The notes: generated by a model from the sequence alone, not told the origin. A stretch of DNA of 64,000 nt from Ruegeria sp. A3M17 (GCF_003318255.1 NZ_QOCF01000035.1:248001-312000), one strand, 5' to 3'. Positions 27,721 through 38,350 are shown, counted from the stretch's first letter. Made by a program: numbers and translations.

Positions 27721-29067
27721 ATGACCCGCACACCCGAAGAAATCAGCCATAATCTGCTGGACGCGGCCCGCAAAGCCGGGGCCGAAGCGGCGGATGCCAT
27801 CGTTCTGGATGGCTCATCGGTATCGGTTGAAGTCCGCAGTGGCGCGCTGGAGCACGCGGAACGGTCCGAAGGCACCGACCTGGGACTGCGTGTGTTTCTG
27901 GGCAAGCGGCAGGCTATCGTCTCAAGTTCGGACAGTCGCCCCGAAACGCTGACGGCGATGGCGCAACGTGCAGTGGCCATGGCAAGCGAAGCTCCGGAAG
28001 ATCCTTTTACAGGGTTGGCCACACCCGACCAGCTTGCAAAAGACTGGGATATCGCGGCGCTGGAACAATTCGACCCGACGCCGGAACCATCGGCGGATGC
28101 GCTTTTGCAGGATGCGCTGGCTGCCGAAGCTGCCGCATTGGCAATTCAGGGTGTGTCCCAAGTATCCGACGCAGCGGCAGCCTACGGCACCCACCGCGTG
28201 CATCTGGCTGCCACAAATGGCTTTTCCGGCGGGTATTCCCGCAGCAGTCGCTCGACCTCTTGCGTTGCTATCTCGGGCGAAGGCACGGGGATGGAACGTG
28301 ACTATGACGGCGACAGCCGCACGTTCCAAAGTGACCTGCGCAGCCCTGATGAGATTGGCCGCTCGGCAGGTGAACGCGCCGTTGCACTGATTGGGGCACA
28401 AAAACCCGCGACAGGCACATTCCCTGTTCTGTTTGACGAGCGGATTTCGTCTTCGCTGATCGGTCATCTTTTGGCCGCCAGCAACGGCGCCGCCATTGCC
28501 CGTGGTGCGTCATGGCTGAAGGACAGTCTGGGAGAGCAGGTCCTGCCTGAACACCTGTCACTTATCGAAGACCCGCACCGCCCACGTATCTCAGGCTCTC
28601 GCCCCTTTGACGCCGAAGGTTTGCCAACACAGCGAAGGGCCGTTGTTGAAAACGGAGTGCTGACCGGTTGGACGCTGGATTTGGCCAGCGCACGAAAACT
28701 GGGCATGACCTCGACCGGGAATGCGGCGCGTGGCGTGTCTGGCCCTCCGTCGCCCAGCAACTGGAACCTGAGCCTGACCCAGGGCACGCACAGCCGGGAC
28801 GATCTGCTGCGTGACATGGGAACGGGCCTGCTGGTGACCTCGATGATCGGATCGACGATCAACCCCAATACCGGCGACTACTCACGTGGGGCATCAGGCT
28901 TTTGGGTCAAAAACGGGGAAATCACCCACCCCGTCAACGAATGCACGATCGCTGGCAACCTGCGTGACATGCTGAAACGGATTATTCCGGCAAATGACTC
29001 ACGCACGTATTTGTCCCGCGTGGTGCCATCGATCCTGATCGAAGGAATGACACTTGCCGGCACCTGA
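27721..29067 (+). CDS. pmbA: TldD/PmbA-family metalloprotease PmbA
   Basis: A protein of 448 residues. SVEVRSGALEHAERSEGTDLGLRVFLGKRQA at the N terminus and LFDERISSSLIGHLLAASNGAAIARG in the middle are PmbA signatures. GSTINPNTGDYSRGASGFWVKNGEITHPVNE near the end is the conserved C-terminal core. PmbA normally pairs with TldD; the partner, which holds the zinc-binding HExxxH, is not in this window. Together they process ribosomal peptides and unfolded proteins. The 3' end overlaps the IMPase-like gene by 14 bp. Confidence 0.95.
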   Translation: MTRTPEEISHNLLDAARKAGAEAADAIVLDGSSVSVEVRSGALEHAERSEGTDLGLRVFLGKRQAIVSSSDSRPETLTAMAQRAVAMASEAPEDPFTGLATPDQLAKDWDIAALEQFDPTPEPSADALLQDALAAEAAALAIQGVSQVSDAAAAYGTHRVHLAATNGFSGGYSRSSRSTSCVAISGEGTGMERDYDGDSRTFQSDLRSPDEIGRSAGERAVALIGAQKPATGTFPVLFDERISSSLIGHLLAASNGAAIARGASWLKDSLGEQVLPEHLSLIEDPHRPRISGSRPFDAEGLPTQRRAVVENGVLTGWTLDLASARKLGMTSTGNAARGVSGPPSPSNWNLSLTQGTHSRDDLLRDMGTGLLVTSMIGSTINPNTGDYSRGASGFWVKNGEITHPVNECTIAGNLRDMLKRIIPANDSRTYLSRVVPSILIEGMTLAGT

Positions 29068-29854
29068 CCTGCAACTGCTGATTGACGCCGCATTAGAGGC
29101 CGGAAAGATTGCCACTCGGTTTTCGGGGACCACGGCGCAACGCTGGGATAAACCCGACGGGGCCGGCCCGGTGACCGAAGCTGATCTGGCCGTCAACGCG
29201 ATGCTTGAGAAAATGCTGCCCGCAGCGCGTCCGGGGTATGGCTGGCTTAGCGAAGAGTCCGAGGATTCAGCTGACAGGCTGTCGAAAGACCGTGTTTTCA
29301 TCATTGATCCCATCGACGGCACCCGCAGCTTTGCCGAAGGCTCGCGGACATGGGCCCATTCATTGGCCATCGCCGAACAGGGCGAGGTGACAGCCGCTGT
29401 AATCTACCTGCCTTTGCGAAACCTGCTATACGCCGCAGCAAAAGGTCAGGGTGCTACGCTCAACACCGAAAAGATCCGGGTCAGCGAACTCGGTGTGTTG
29501 GAAAGCGCCCAGGTTCTGGCCGCGAAACCCAACATGCAGCCACAACACTGGCGTCAGGGGCAGGTGCCCGAGTTCAAGCGAAACTACCGGCCCTCGCTGG
29601 CCTATCGCATGGCCCTTGTTGCACAGGGTCGATTTGACGGGATGATGACCCTCAGGCCCAGCTGGGAATGGGACATCGCCGCCGGTGATCTGATTATACG
29701 CGAAGCCCTCGGCAGGTGTTCGGACCGCGCTGGGCTGCCTCTGCGGTTCAACAATGCAATTCCGCGTCTGAACGGTGTGATCGCTGCCGGTTCAGGTGTT
29801 TATGGGCTACTGTCGGAACAACTCGAGCCGGAAAGCCCTGGAATCGCACCATGA
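29054..29854 (+). CDS. Inositol-monophosphatase-family phosphatase (CysQ-like)
   Basis: A protein of 266 residues. The metal-binding motifs of the family are clear: GAGPVTEADLAVN, WLSEESEDS (Glu-Glu), IIDPIDGTRSFAEGSRTWAHSLAI (Asp-Pro-x-Asp-Gly-Thr) and the C-terminal WEWDIAAGDLIIREALG. It dephosphorylates a small phosphate ester, either inositol phosphate or 3'-phosphoadenosine 5'-phosphate; the WSEE-like second motif and its position before LPS genes favour neither firmly. The start is TTG at 29054 with AAGGA eight bases upstream, and no ATG is available before residue 50. It overlaps pmbA upstream and the WaaA-like gene downstream (ATGA). Confidence 0.88.
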   Translation: MPAPDLQLLIDAALEAGKIATRFSGTTAQRWDKPDGAGPVTEADLAVNAMLEKMLPAARPGYGWLSEESEDSADRLSKDRVFIIDPIDGTRSFAEGSRTWAHSLAIAEQGEVTAAVIYLPLRNLLYAAAKGQGATLNTEKIRVSELGVLESAQVLAAKPNMQPQHWRQGQVPEFKRNYRPSLAYRMALVAQGRFDGMMTLRPSWEWDIAAGDLIIREALGRCSDRAGLPLRFNNAIPRLNGVIAAGSGVYGLLSEQLEPESPGIAP

Positions 29855-31086
29855 GCAAGCCGCGCTCGTTAAGCCTTGCCGCCTATCGCGTGCTGTCCTG
29901 GGGTATGCAGAATACCGCCAGCAACGGCGATATTGCGCGCCCGGAGGGCGAGGTTCTGTGGATTCACATCAACGCTTGGGAACGGCACCGCGCCATTGTC
30001 GACTTCTGCCAAAGACTGCAGCAGGCGCGCGCCACCCTATCGGTGGTTCTGACCGCGCCACCCGATGCAGATCTGACAAGATGGGCCAGCAGCGGATACC
30101 CTTTGGTCAACCTCCCCACCGAACAAACCGGGGCCGCGCGCGCGTTTCTGGACCATTGGCAGCCGGATATCGGAATATGGGTCGGTGGCGGCCTGATGCC
30201 AAACGTGATCACACGCGCCGAGGAACGCGGGATTCCCCTGATGTTGATCGAAGCGCAGGCGGACGTGAAAATCGCACGGGGCGGCCGTTGGTTACCCGAT
30301 ATCACAAGATACACGATTGACTGTTTTCAGACGATCCTGTGCACGACACCGGAAATCGCCCGTCAAATTCGGCGGCTGGGCGTCGCTTCGAACAAGGTGC
30401 AAGAGGCACCGCCCCTTCATGTCAGCCCAAACCCGCGCCCATGGCCCGAGGACGAGCTGATCGAAGTGAACCATGCGCTGTCTGGCCGACCGGTCTGGTT
30501 GGCGGCGTGGGTCCAGGACAAAGAGTTCATCTCGGTCCTCAGCGCGCATAGGCAGGCAATGCGCATGCTTCCGCGTTTGGCATTAGTCTTACAAGTGGCC
30601 GACATTACCGAAGCCGAACCGCTGCACCGGCGGCTTGAGGCGATGGATCTGCGCTGCACCAACTGGGATGAAAGCGGAACGATCGAGGATATGACTCAGG
30701 TGATCCTCTCCGCCGTGCCCGAGGATCTGGGTCTTTGGCAGCGGGTATCGCCTGTTACCTTCATGGGCAGCTCTCTGGAACGCGGCGCCGGGGGCGCGGA
30801 CCCGCTGATCGCTACGGCGCTGGGCTCTGCCGTGATCCACGGCCCATTTGTGCACAGCCAACAACAGCTATACGATCAGCTCGACAGGGCGGGGGCCGCG
30901 CGCACGGTCAGGTCCGCCACCGAGCTGGGCGATGCAGTGGTGGAACTGTTGGCGCCGGATCAGGCCGCCAATATGGCGCTGGCCGGGTGGCAGATCGTAA
31001 CCGAAGGTGCGCCGCAGGCGGATCACCTGATCGACATGATTCAGGACTACCTGGATCAGCGGAGTGCAGACGATGCGAGCACCTGA
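29851..31086 (+). CDS. WaaA/KdtA-like glycosyltransferase, divergent
   Basis: A protein of 411 residues that aligns with 3-deoxy-D-manno-octulosonic acid transferase along its length. [18 protein letters not shown] stands where WaaA has its HAxSVGE acceptor motif, [29 protein letters not shown] matches the WPxLxxxAxxxGIPxxLxxx region, and [18 protein letters not shown] matches the GGHNPLEPAxxGxPVxxGP region. Two core motifs are degenerate: the STHxGEE stretch reads AAWVQDKE and the PRHPER stretch reads VADITEA. Position between an IMPase and lpxK, both coupled by overlaps, supports a lipid A/Kdo function. It may be a second, specialised Kdo or Kdo-like transferase. The ATG at 29851 overlaps the previous stop by four bases. 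Confidence 0.8.
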   Translation: MSKPRSLSLAAYRVLSWGMQNTASNGDIARPEGEVLWIHINAWERHRAIVDFCQRLQQARATLSVVLTAPPDADLTRWASSGYPLVNLPTEQTGAARAFLDHWQPDIGIWVGGGLMPNVITRAEERGIPLMLIEAQADVKIARGGRWLPDITRYTIDCFQTILCTTPEIARQIRRLGVASNKVQEAPPLHVSPNPRPWPEDELIEVNHALSGRPVWLAAWVQDKEFISVLSAHRQAMRMLPRLALVLQVADITEAEPLHRRLEAMDLRCTNWDESGTIEDMTQVILSAVPEDLGLWQRVSPVTFMGSSLERGAGGADPLIATALGSAVIHGPFVHSQQQLYDQLDRAGAARTVRSATELGDAVVELLAPDQAANMALAGWQIVTEGAPQADHLIDMIQDYLDQRSADDAST

Positions 31087-32071
31087 TTTCTGGAATACCG
31101 CGCCGGATCGGCTGGACCTGCGCGCTCGAATGCTGGCACCGCTTGGGCGGCTCTACGCCGGCGCTACGGCGCGTCGGGTCGCCTCGGAACCCGGTGTTAA
31201 CCCGGGCGTTCCTGTCATTTGCATTGGCAACCTGAACGCGGGCGGCACCGGCAAGACCCCGACTGTGATCTGGATGATCGAGCAATTGCGCGATGCCTGG
31301 CATGAGACACATGTGGTCACGCGCGGCCATGGCGGCTCGCTCGAAGGGCCGGTGCGCGTGGACCCCGGCAAGCATACCGCGGCGCAGGTCGGGGATGAGC
31401 CCCTGTTGCTGGCGGCTTTTGCCGATGTCTGGGTCGCCAAAGACCGCGCTGCTGGGGCAAAGGCAGCCGCCGCAGCGGGTGCCACGGTCATCGTGCTGGA
31501 CGACGGCTTTCAAAACCCCTCGGTGGCGAAGGATTTCTCGGTCATTGTGGTGGACGCAGCACGCGGGTTCGGAAATGGGCTGTGCTTGCCGGCTGGCCCC
31601 CTGAGGGAACCGGTGGAAGTAGGGTTACAGCGCGCTGATCTGGTATTGTCCCTCGGCGAAGCTGATGCCCAAATCGAGTTTGCCGAACGCTGGGGGAAAA
31701 AACTGTCCGTCCCACATGCGACCGGCGCCGTTGAGCCGTTGCAAACCGGCATGGATTGGAGCGATACGCCCGTTCTCGCATTTGCAGGCATCGGACACCC
31801 CGAGAAGTTCTTTGCCACTTTGCGCCAACAAGGCGCGACCTTGCTGCGGGCCGAAGCGCTGGACGATCACCAGCCGCTGACACCCGCCCTGATGACCCGT
31901 CTTGAAAACGAAGCCCGCTTGTTGCGCGCGCAAATGGTCACCACGGAAAAAGACGCCGTTCGCCTGCCCGCTGCGTTTCGCAGCAAGGTCATCACGCTTC
32001 CGGTTCGTCTGAAGGTCGATGAGGCGGACAAGGTCAGGCAGATGCTTTTGCAGATCGCCCCGTCGCCCTGA
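31073..32071 (+). CDS. lpxK: Tetraacyldisaccharide 4'-kinase LpxK
   Basis: A protein of 332 residues. The P-loop is [20 protein letters not shown] near residue 55; [53 protein letters not shown] and the C-terminal [12 protein letters not shown] are LpxK signatures. It phosphorylates the 4' position of the lipid A disaccharide at the inner membrane. The ATG at 31073 is preceded by GCGGAG; a GTG three codons earlier is the alternative. The gene starts inside the end of the WaaA-like gene, so it belongs to the same operon, which ends at the hairpin 32075-32101. Confidence 0.95.
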   Translation: MRAPDFWNTAPDRLDLRARMLAPLGRLYAGATARRVASEPGVNPGVPVICIGNLNAGGTGKTPTVIWMIEQLRDAWHETHVVTRGHGGSLEGPVRVDPGKHTAAQVGDEPLLLAAFADVWVAKDRAAGAKAAAAAGATVIVLDDGFQNPSVAKDFSVIVVDAARGFGNGLCLPAGPLREPVEVGLQRADLVLSLGEADAQIEFAERWGKKLSVPHATGAVEPLQTGMDWSDTPVLAFAGIGHPEKFFATLRQQGATLLRAEALDDHQPLTPALMTRLENEARLLRAQMVTTEKDAVRLPAAFRSKVITLPVRLKVDEADKVRQMLLQIAPSP

Positions 32072-32074
32072 AGG

Positions 32075-32101
32075 ACGACCGGCCCGGATTGAGCCGGTCG
32101 T
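32075..32101. terminator. Strong hairpin between convergent lpxK and dsbA-like genes
   Basis: A perfect 9-bp stem ACGACCGGC / GCCGGTCGT (32075-32083 with 32093-32101, nine-base loop) fills the 38-bp space between the two convergent stop codons. Neither side has a T tract, so termination would have to be Rho-assisted; it may also act as an mRNA 3'-end stabiliser for both genes. Confidence 0.55.
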
Positions 32102-32109
32102 AAAAGCAA

Positions 32110-32772
32110 TTAGCTGCCCAGTTCGTCTTCGATCAGCTTTTTGAAGCCGTCATAGGACTGATTCTCGACCGGATTGCCATTCACGATGAAAGATGGCGTC
32201 GCCTGAATACCGTCGCGCTCGGCATTTTCCTGATACCAGGCGACCAGCGTCTGCGCACGGGTGCCGTCCTGCAAGCAGGCCTCAAGCTGATCATTGTCGA
32301 TACCAGCCAGACGCCCGATCTTGCGCAGCTCGTCCACGATTTCCGCCGGGCCACCGGCTTTGGTCCACTCGGACTGACCTTCGTAGATCAGGTCAGAGAT
32401 GCCAAAGAACTTTTCGGGCCCGCCGCAGCGCGCAACCATCGACGCCCACAGGCCATAACGGTCAAAGTAGACCTCGCGATAGATGAACTTCACCTTACCT
32501 GTGTCGATGAAATCCTTCTTGAGCTGCTTGTACGCTCCCGTGTGGAAATTCGCACAATGCGGGCAGGTATAGGACGCATATTCGATGATTTCGACCGGTG
32601 CGTCTTCGGCGCCCAGAGTCATCTCGACGATGGTCGAGGTGTCCAGATCGACCTCTTGCGCCTCGGCGCTGCTGATCAGCGGATAGGCGGGGTTGGAATT
32701 TGACAGCGACAGCCAATAGCCGCCAGCGGCCACGGCGACGGCCGCACAAATTCCGGTTGCAATACGGCTCAT
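32110..32772 (-). CDS. DsbA-family thiol:disulfide oxidoreductase
   Basis: A protein of 220 residues. The N-terminal hydrophobic segment MSRIATGICAAVAVAAGGYWLSL is a signal anchor or cleavable signal. The thioredoxin fold carries CPHC at residues 70-73 (YASYTCPHCANFH) and the cis-proline in IQATPSFIVNG. It introduces or exchanges disulfides in periplasmic proteins. A helical insertion with a third and fourth cysteine (MVARCGGPEKFF, LEACLQDG) follows. It lies 14 bp after the DUF721 gene and is probably cotranscribed. In many alphaproteobacteria this pair is followed by smc; here lpxK converges instead. Confidence 0.92.
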   Translation of the reverse strand: MSRIATGICAAVAVAAGGYWLSLSNSNPAYPLISSAEAQEVDLDTSTIVEMTLGAEDAPVEIIEYASYTCPHCANFHTGAYKQLKKDFIDTGKVKFIYREVYFDRYGLWASMVARCGGPEKFFGISDLIYEGQSEWTKAGGPAEIVDELRKIGRLAGIDNDQLEACLQDGTRAQTLVAWYQENAERDGIQATPSFIVNGNPVENQSYDGFKKLIEDELGS

Positions 32773-32786
32773 TTCTCAGCCCTTTC

Positions 32787-33293
32787 TCAGCGTTTTTGCT
32801 TGGATAAAACGTTACGGCCCAGACGTTCAAGGGCTGCGCGCAGATCACCATCGTGAACTTCTTGCGCAGTGCGGTCCGCCTCGGCTGCTATTTCTGGTTC
32901 GATCTTGGGTTTCGCTTGTTTGGGCTTGTGGTCGAAACTGGCCTGCCCCTCGGCAAATCCTGTCGGAGCGGTCTGGGTGATGCGCACCCGGCTGATGGCG
33001 TTATAGCCATAGACCGCGTTCACCTTGCCGCGCAATTGTTCCTTCTGCATCTCCAGCATCGGGGCCTGCGGTCCGGTTGTCAGAACCGTCAGCGTGGCAC
33101 CAATGCCACCCTTCCCGTAACCCACTTTTACCGGTCGCGCGATAGCGGCCATATCCTGTCCTACGATTTCGGACCAATGGGTCAGCAGGCGTGATACGGC
33201 AAAGCCCCGGCTTTCACCGGCGCGCCTGATCTGGTCGTTCAGCAATGTCGCGGTGCGTTTGAACCCGCGGGTCGAAGAACGTCTGCGCTGCAT
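32787..33293 (-). CDS. DUF721 (DciA-like) protein
   Basis: A protein of 168 residues. The N-terminal half, STRGFKRTATLLNDQIRRAGESRGFAVSRLLTHWSEIVGQDMAAIARPVKV, is the DUF721 core of an alpha helix followed by HWxxIVG. In many bacteria lacking DnaC/DnaI this family is DciA, which loads or assists the replicative helicase DnaB. The second half is basic and low in complexity (KPKQAKPKIEPEIAAEAD), typical of DciA tails. The start at 33293 was chosen because it gives the conserved N terminus; upstream frame extension overlaps the divergent mutY. It is divergent from mutY with about 80 bp between. Confidence 0.82.
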   Translation of the reverse strand: MQRRRSSTRGFKRTATLLNDQIRRAGESRGFAVSRLLTHWSEIVGQDMAAIARPVKVGYGKGGIGATLTVLTTGPQAPMLEMQKEQLRGKVNAVYGYNAISRVRITQTAPTGFAEGQASFDHKPKQAKPKIEPEIAAEADRTAQEVHDGDLRAALERLGRNVLSKQKR

Positions 33294-33374
33294 CTGGTTT
33301 CCAACTCCTGCGCCGCTATTGTAAAGGGCAGGACAACAGGCGCCAGCGAAACCCGACAGGGAGATAGATAAAAC

Positions 33375-34430
33375 TTGCGTGACTCCGGTGAATTTGACGT
33401 GAGCAGTGCGCTGCTGGATTGGTACGACCGCCATGCTCGCGAGATGCCTTGGCGCGTAGCCCCCGCCGATCGGGCTGCGGGCGTGATGCCCGACCCCTAC
33501 CGCATTTGGTTGTCCGAAGTCATGCTGCAGCAAACCACTGTTGCGGCTGTGCGCGACTATTTCGTGCGATTCACAACCCGCTGGCCAACGGTCGAAGCGC
33601 TGGCCGCCGCCCCGGATGATCAGGTTATGGGGGAATGGGCTGGTCTGGGATATTATGCGCGCGCCCGGAACCTTCTGAAATGCGCCCGGGTCGTGGCCGA
33701 ACAACATGGCGGGCAGTTCCCGGATACTTACGAGGCGCTCCTGAAATTGCCGGGCATAGGGCCCTATACCGCAGCCGCAATTTCAGCCATCGCTTTCGAC
33801 CGGCCCGAAACCGTGCTGGACGGTAATGTCGAACGGGTTATGGCCCGTCTCTACGACATTCATGACCCGCTACCGGGATCAAAACCATTGCTGAAAGACA
33901 AGGCCGCCGCGATGACGCCCACCACCCGGCCCGGCGACTACGCACAGGCGGTCATGGATCTAGGCGCCACAATCTGCACACCAAAGTCTCCAGCCTGTGG
34001 AATCTGCCCTGTCCGCGATCCGTGCGCGGCGCGCGTGGCAGGAACGCAGGCCCAGCTGCCACGCAAAACACCCAAGAAACCCAAACCCACACGATACGGC
34101 CATGTCTATATAGCTCAGGGCGATAACGGAGCCTTTCTGATGGAACGTCGTCCCGACAAGGGCCTGCTGGGTGGTATGCTGGGCTGGCCGGGATCAGAAT
34201 GGTCAGACGGCCCGGCCGAGGCACCGCCCTTTCCGTGCGAATGGCAGGTGCTGCCGGGTGAGGTACGCCATACCTTTACCCATTTTCACCTGATCCTGCA
34301 CATCTGGACGGCCACGCTGCCGGTCGGCTGGTCGCATGATGACCTGATTGTCATGGACAAACACGTATTCCGGCCCAGTGACCTGCCTACCGTTATGCGT
34401 AAGGCTTATGATCTCTGGCGCTCTACGTAA
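33375..34430 (+). CDS. mutY: A/G-specific adenine DNA glycosylase MutY
   Basis: A protein of 351 residues. Glu48 in LSEVMLQQTTV and Asp149 in TVLDGNVERV are the catalytic pair, with the helix-hairpin-helix LPGIGPYTAAAISAIAF between. The [4Fe-4S] cluster ligands are Cys201, Cys208, Cys211 and Cys217 (CTPKSPACGICPVRDPC). The C-terminal NUDIX-like domain (VYIAQGDNGAFLMERRPDKGLLGGMLGWPGSEW) reads 8-oxoG. It removes A opposite 8-oxoguanine. The 5' start is uncertain: the frame opens with TTG at 33375, and a GTG at 33399 (residue 9) is the alternative; neither has a textbook ribosome binding site. Confidence 0.95.
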   Translation: MRDSGEFDVSSALLDWYDRHAREMPWRVAPADRAAGVMPDPYRIWLSEVMLQQTTVAAVRDYFVRFTTRWPTVEALAAAPDDQVMGEWAGLGYYARARNLLKCARVVAEQHGGQFPDTYEALLKLPGIGPYTAAAISAIAFDRPETVLDGNVERVMARLYDIHDPLPGSKPLLKDKAAAMTPTTRPGDYAQAVMDLGATICTPKSPACGICPVRDPCAARVAGTQAQLPRKTPKKPKPTRYGHVYIAQGDNGAFLMERRPDKGLLGGMLGWPGSEWSDGPAEAPPFPCEWQVLPGEVRHTFTHFHLILHIWTATLPVGWSHDDLIVMDKHVFRPSDLPTVMRKAYDLWRST

Positions 34431-34489
34431 CCCATTGTGCGGCACCGCGTGCCAGGTCTAATCTGCCCGCAGTTGTTCGGAGCGCAAAG

Positions 34490-35626
34490 ATGATGGCATC
34501 AGACAGTCTGTCACGCTGGCAAGCGGCCCTACCGTTCTGGGTATCCTTGCTGCTGATCCCAGTCATCTGGCTCACCGCCTTTGCCGGTGGCTGGTGGGTC
34601 TTGCTTGTGCCTCTTTCGACCTGGTGGGTATTTGCGGTTCTGGACCGATTAACGGGCCTGAACCTTGAAAATGCCGATCCGGACACGCCGGACGGCGGTC
34701 TCAAGTGGTACATTCTGCTGACCAAGGCATGGGCCCCGGTTCAGTTTCTTACTTTGTTTGGGTTGCTCTGGTACGCCACTCATACCGATCACCTGTCTGT
34801 TTTGAGCAAGATTGGATTGTTCTTCGGGATGGGTGTGATCTCGGGCACCATCGGGATCAACTACAGCCATGAACTGATGCACCAGAAAAGGCGGTCAGAA
34901 CGTTGGCTGGGTGATATTCTACTGGCCATGGCGTTGTATTCTCACTTCCGGTCCGAACATCTGCTGGTTCACCATCGCTATGTAGGAACGCCCCGCGATC
35001 CCGTCACTGCGCGGTACAACGAAGGATTTCACCGCTTCTATCCACGCGTCCTGTGGCAATGCCTTGTGTCCGCCTTCCATGCAGAACGGGATAAACTGGC
35101 GCGCAAGCAACGTCCATGGACCGATTTGGCGAACCCGTTCTGGCGCTATTGGGCGCTTCAGGCAGGCATGCTGGTGTTGGCTTTCTTGGTCGGTGGATGG
35201 TCAGGCCTTGCCCTGTTCCTGGTGCAGGCGGGCGTCGCCATATGGCAGCTAGAGCTGGTGAACTACGTCGAACATTACGGCCTGACCCGCAAACACCTTG
35301 GCGATGGCAAGTACGAGCATGTCCAGCCGCGCCATTCGTGGAACGCTTCGCAAAAAGCGTCGAACTGGCTGCTGATCAACCTGCAGCGTCACTCGGACCA
35401 CCACTACAAACCCAACCGGCGCTTTCCGCTGCTGCAGCATCATTTGGAAGATGCGGCCCCGCAACTTCCCTATGGCTATCCGGTTATGACCATCGCTGCG
35501 ATGGTACCACCGCTTTGGCGGCGCGTCATGAACCCCCGCGTTCGGGCTTGGCGGCGGCAATACTATCCCGAAGTCACCGATTGGAAGCCGTACAACAGAT
35601 CTCTCAACCCGTTGCCGCGTTCGTGA
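34490..35626 (+). CDS. AlkB-type membrane di-iron alkane monooxygenase
   Basis: A protein of 378 residues with four to six hydrophobic helices and the full histidine set of integral-membrane di-iron hydroxylases: NYSHELMHQ (HxxxH), HLLVHHRYVGTPRDP (HxxxHH), LVNYVEHYGL and LQRHSDHHYKPNRRF (HxxHH). The NYxEHYGL and LQRHSDHH boxes are the marks of alkane 1-monooxygenase AlkB, which hydroxylates the terminal carbon of medium-chain alkanes in the inner membrane. Rubredoxin and rubredoxin reductase genes are not nearby, so electron supply must come from elsewhere. The first ATG at 34490 has CGGAG upstream, and another ATG follows directly. Confidence 0.93.
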   Translation: MMASDSLSRWQAALPFWVSLLLIPVIWLTAFAGGWWVLLVPLSTWWVFAVLDRLTGLNLENADPDTPDGGLKWYILLTKAWAPVQFLTLFGLLWYATHTDHLSVLSKIGLFFGMGVISGTIGINYSHELMHQKRRSERWLGDILLAMALYSHFRSEHLLVHHRYVGTPRDPVTARYNEGFHRFYPRVLWQCLVSAFHAERDKLARKQRPWTDLANPFWRYWALQAGMLVLAFLVGGWSGLALFLVQAGVAIWQLELVNYVEHYGLTRKHLGDGKYEHVQPRHSWNASQKASNWLLINLQRHSDHHYKPNRRFPLLQHHLEDAAPQLPYGYPVMTIAAMVPPLWRRVMNPRVRAWRRQYYPEVTDWKPYNRSLNPLPRS

Positions 35627-35628
35627 CC

Positions 35629-35650
35629 GCAGCGCGCGCCCGCGCGCTGC
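35629..35650. terminator. GC-rich hairpin between convergent alkB-like and cyclase genes
   Basis: GCAGCGCGC / GCGCGCTGC (35629-35637 with 35642-35650) forms a perfect 9-bp stem three bases after the alkB-like stop. A second small stem-loop, CGCATC TTT GATGCG (35670-35684), follows. Neither has a T tract. They lie in the 84-bp gap between two convergent genes. Confidence 0.45.
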
Positions 35651-35710
35651 CCGGCCCAACGGAATGACGCGCATCTTTGATGCGTGGCAGACCGGCGGGA
35701 GCCGCCCGTC

Positions 35711-37093
35711 CTACTGCGCCCAGATATCCATAGTGCCCTGCACCCCGCGGACCGGCTGGTTTTCATACTTCACAAATCCTGCTGTCAGGTCGGCGGCGCT
35801 ATTGCCCTCCTGCATCACCTGTGCCCGGACCGCGTCACTCAGCACCACGCGGACACCAAGATCACGCGTCATCGCCTCGAGCTTGGCAGAGACATTCACT
35901 GCATCCCCAATAACCGCGAATTCCAGTCGGTTCGCTCCGATATCTCCCAGTACCACCGAGCCATAGTGAACCCCAATTCCTACACGAATTTCCGGCTCAC
36001 CTGCCCGTCGCCGCTCCAGGTTCCAGCGATCAATCACATCAATCATATCGCGTGCGCAAGCCACCGCGTTACTGGCATCCAATGGGGTCGTCACCGGCGT
36101 ACCGAATGTGGCCATCAGCCCATCCCCAAGATATTTGTCCAACGTGCCGTGATGGCGAAACACTTCGGTTTCCATTCGCGCGTGAAAGCCGCGCAAAACT
36201 TCAATGACTTCATACGGGTCGCGCCCGGCCGCGAATTTGGTGAACCCCACGATGTCGATGAACAAAACGGCGATGTCTTCTTTGCGAACCTGCTTGAGCG
36301 GCTCATCATTCTGGCTGAGTTCGTCCACGACGTTCGGAGAGAAATATCGCGACAGGTTTGCACGCTCCCTCTCAAGCCCGGCATTTGTCATCAACAATCG
36401 ATTGAGCCGCCGCATAGAGATACCAAGCGTAACCGCAACCATCAGGAATACGATCACCTGCTGAATACGCTGAGGGACCATAAAGCTGTTGGGATCCAGC
36501 AGTTCCGCAACATCCGGATATCCGGCCAATGCCTCGTACACGCGCTCACTGATGCCCGGAATTGGCGTAGCCACCCACCAGGCGATGATCCAGCCTACCG
36601 TCCACATCGTCGCCGTCCACGTGCCGATAGCCACGACCGTGCGCCACGAATAGGCCAGAGTTCCCGCGGCCAGAATGATGAAGAAATACTGGAAGTTGTC
36701 GAACCGGTATTGCATTGCCAGCGGTCGAACATCATCGCTGAACGGGTTCGGCACGATCATCCCCAAAGTCATGATCAGCAAGTCGACGAAGATCAGCAAA
36801 AGCTCGACTCGTGACTGGCCCACGCTGCCAGCCCGCCGGATCAACCAACCATTGGCGCAAATCAATAACAGGATGAAGTGATACCACAGAACGTCCCAAT
36901 GGGGGTTCAGGTAGATCAACAAAATGCCGGTAAGGCCCATCGCCACCCAGCGAGCTCGGACGGCCAGTTCCAACCCTTCACGCTTGTGCCGTTCCAGCGC
37001 GGCCTCGGTGTACTTGTTGTCCAGATCATACTTGTCTGGCTGTGTTACAAAAAACCGCCCAAATCGGGATTCGCTGGCTGTTACATCCGACAT
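35711..37093 (-). CDS. Membrane-bound class III adenylate cyclase
   Basis: A protein of 460 residues. After a soluble N terminus of about 45 residues, about six hydrophobic helices fill residues 48-235. The C-terminal catalytic domain has the metal-binding aspartates in VLFIDIVGFT and DKYLGDGLMATFG, and the adenine-recognising Lys-Asp pair (DKYLGD and LEFAVIGDAVNVSAKLE) is complete. So it should make cAMP at the inner membrane; the ligand sensed by the membrane part is unknown. The ATG at 37093 has GGAAGG upstream. It is the nearest gene downstream of ccrM but is separated from it by the terminator at 37156-37186. A second cyclase lies 3.8 kb away. Confidence 0.9.
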   Translation of the reverse strand: MSDVTASESRFGRFFVTQPDKYDLDNKYTEAALERHKREGLELAVRARWVAMGLTGILLIYLNPHWDVLWYHFILLLICANGWLIRRAGSVGQSRVELLLIFVDLLIMTLGMIVPNPFSDDVRPLAMQYRFDNFQYFFIILAAGTLAYSWRTVVAIGTWTATMWTVGWIIAWWVATPIPGISERVYEALAGYPDVAELLDPNSFMVPQRIQQVIVFLMVAVTLGISMRRLNRLLMTNAGLERERANLSRYFSPNVVDELSQNDEPLKQVRKEDIAVLFIDIVGFTKFAAGRDPYEVIEVLRGFHARMETEVFRHHGTLDKYLGDGLMATFGTPVTTPLDASNAVACARDMIDVIDRWNLERRRAGEPEIRVGIGVHYGSVVLGDIGANRLEFAVIGDAVNVSAKLEAMTRDLGVRVVLSDAVRAQVMQEGNSAADLTAGFVKYENQPVRGVQGTMDIWAQ

Positions 37094-37155
37094 TGCCAAG
37101 GTTCCTTCCGTGAGCAGCAGGACAAGGAATCTCATATCGGAACTGAATGAAGAAT

Positions 37156-37186
37156 AAAACAAAAGACCCCGCCGAGATCGGCGGGG
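37156..37186 (-). terminator. Rho-independent terminator of ccrM
   Basis: On the minus strand a perfect 8-bp stem CCCCGCCG / CGGCGGGG (37167-37174 with 37179-37186, loop AGAT) is followed by TCTTTTGTTTT. It lies about 50 bp after the ccrM stop codon. Confidence 0.92.
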
Positions 37187-37237
37187 CAAGGCGTAGTGCC
37201 TTGTGTCAGGCCACAGGCACCGGCGGTATTCTTGAAA

Positions 37238-38350
<1,113 letters not shown>

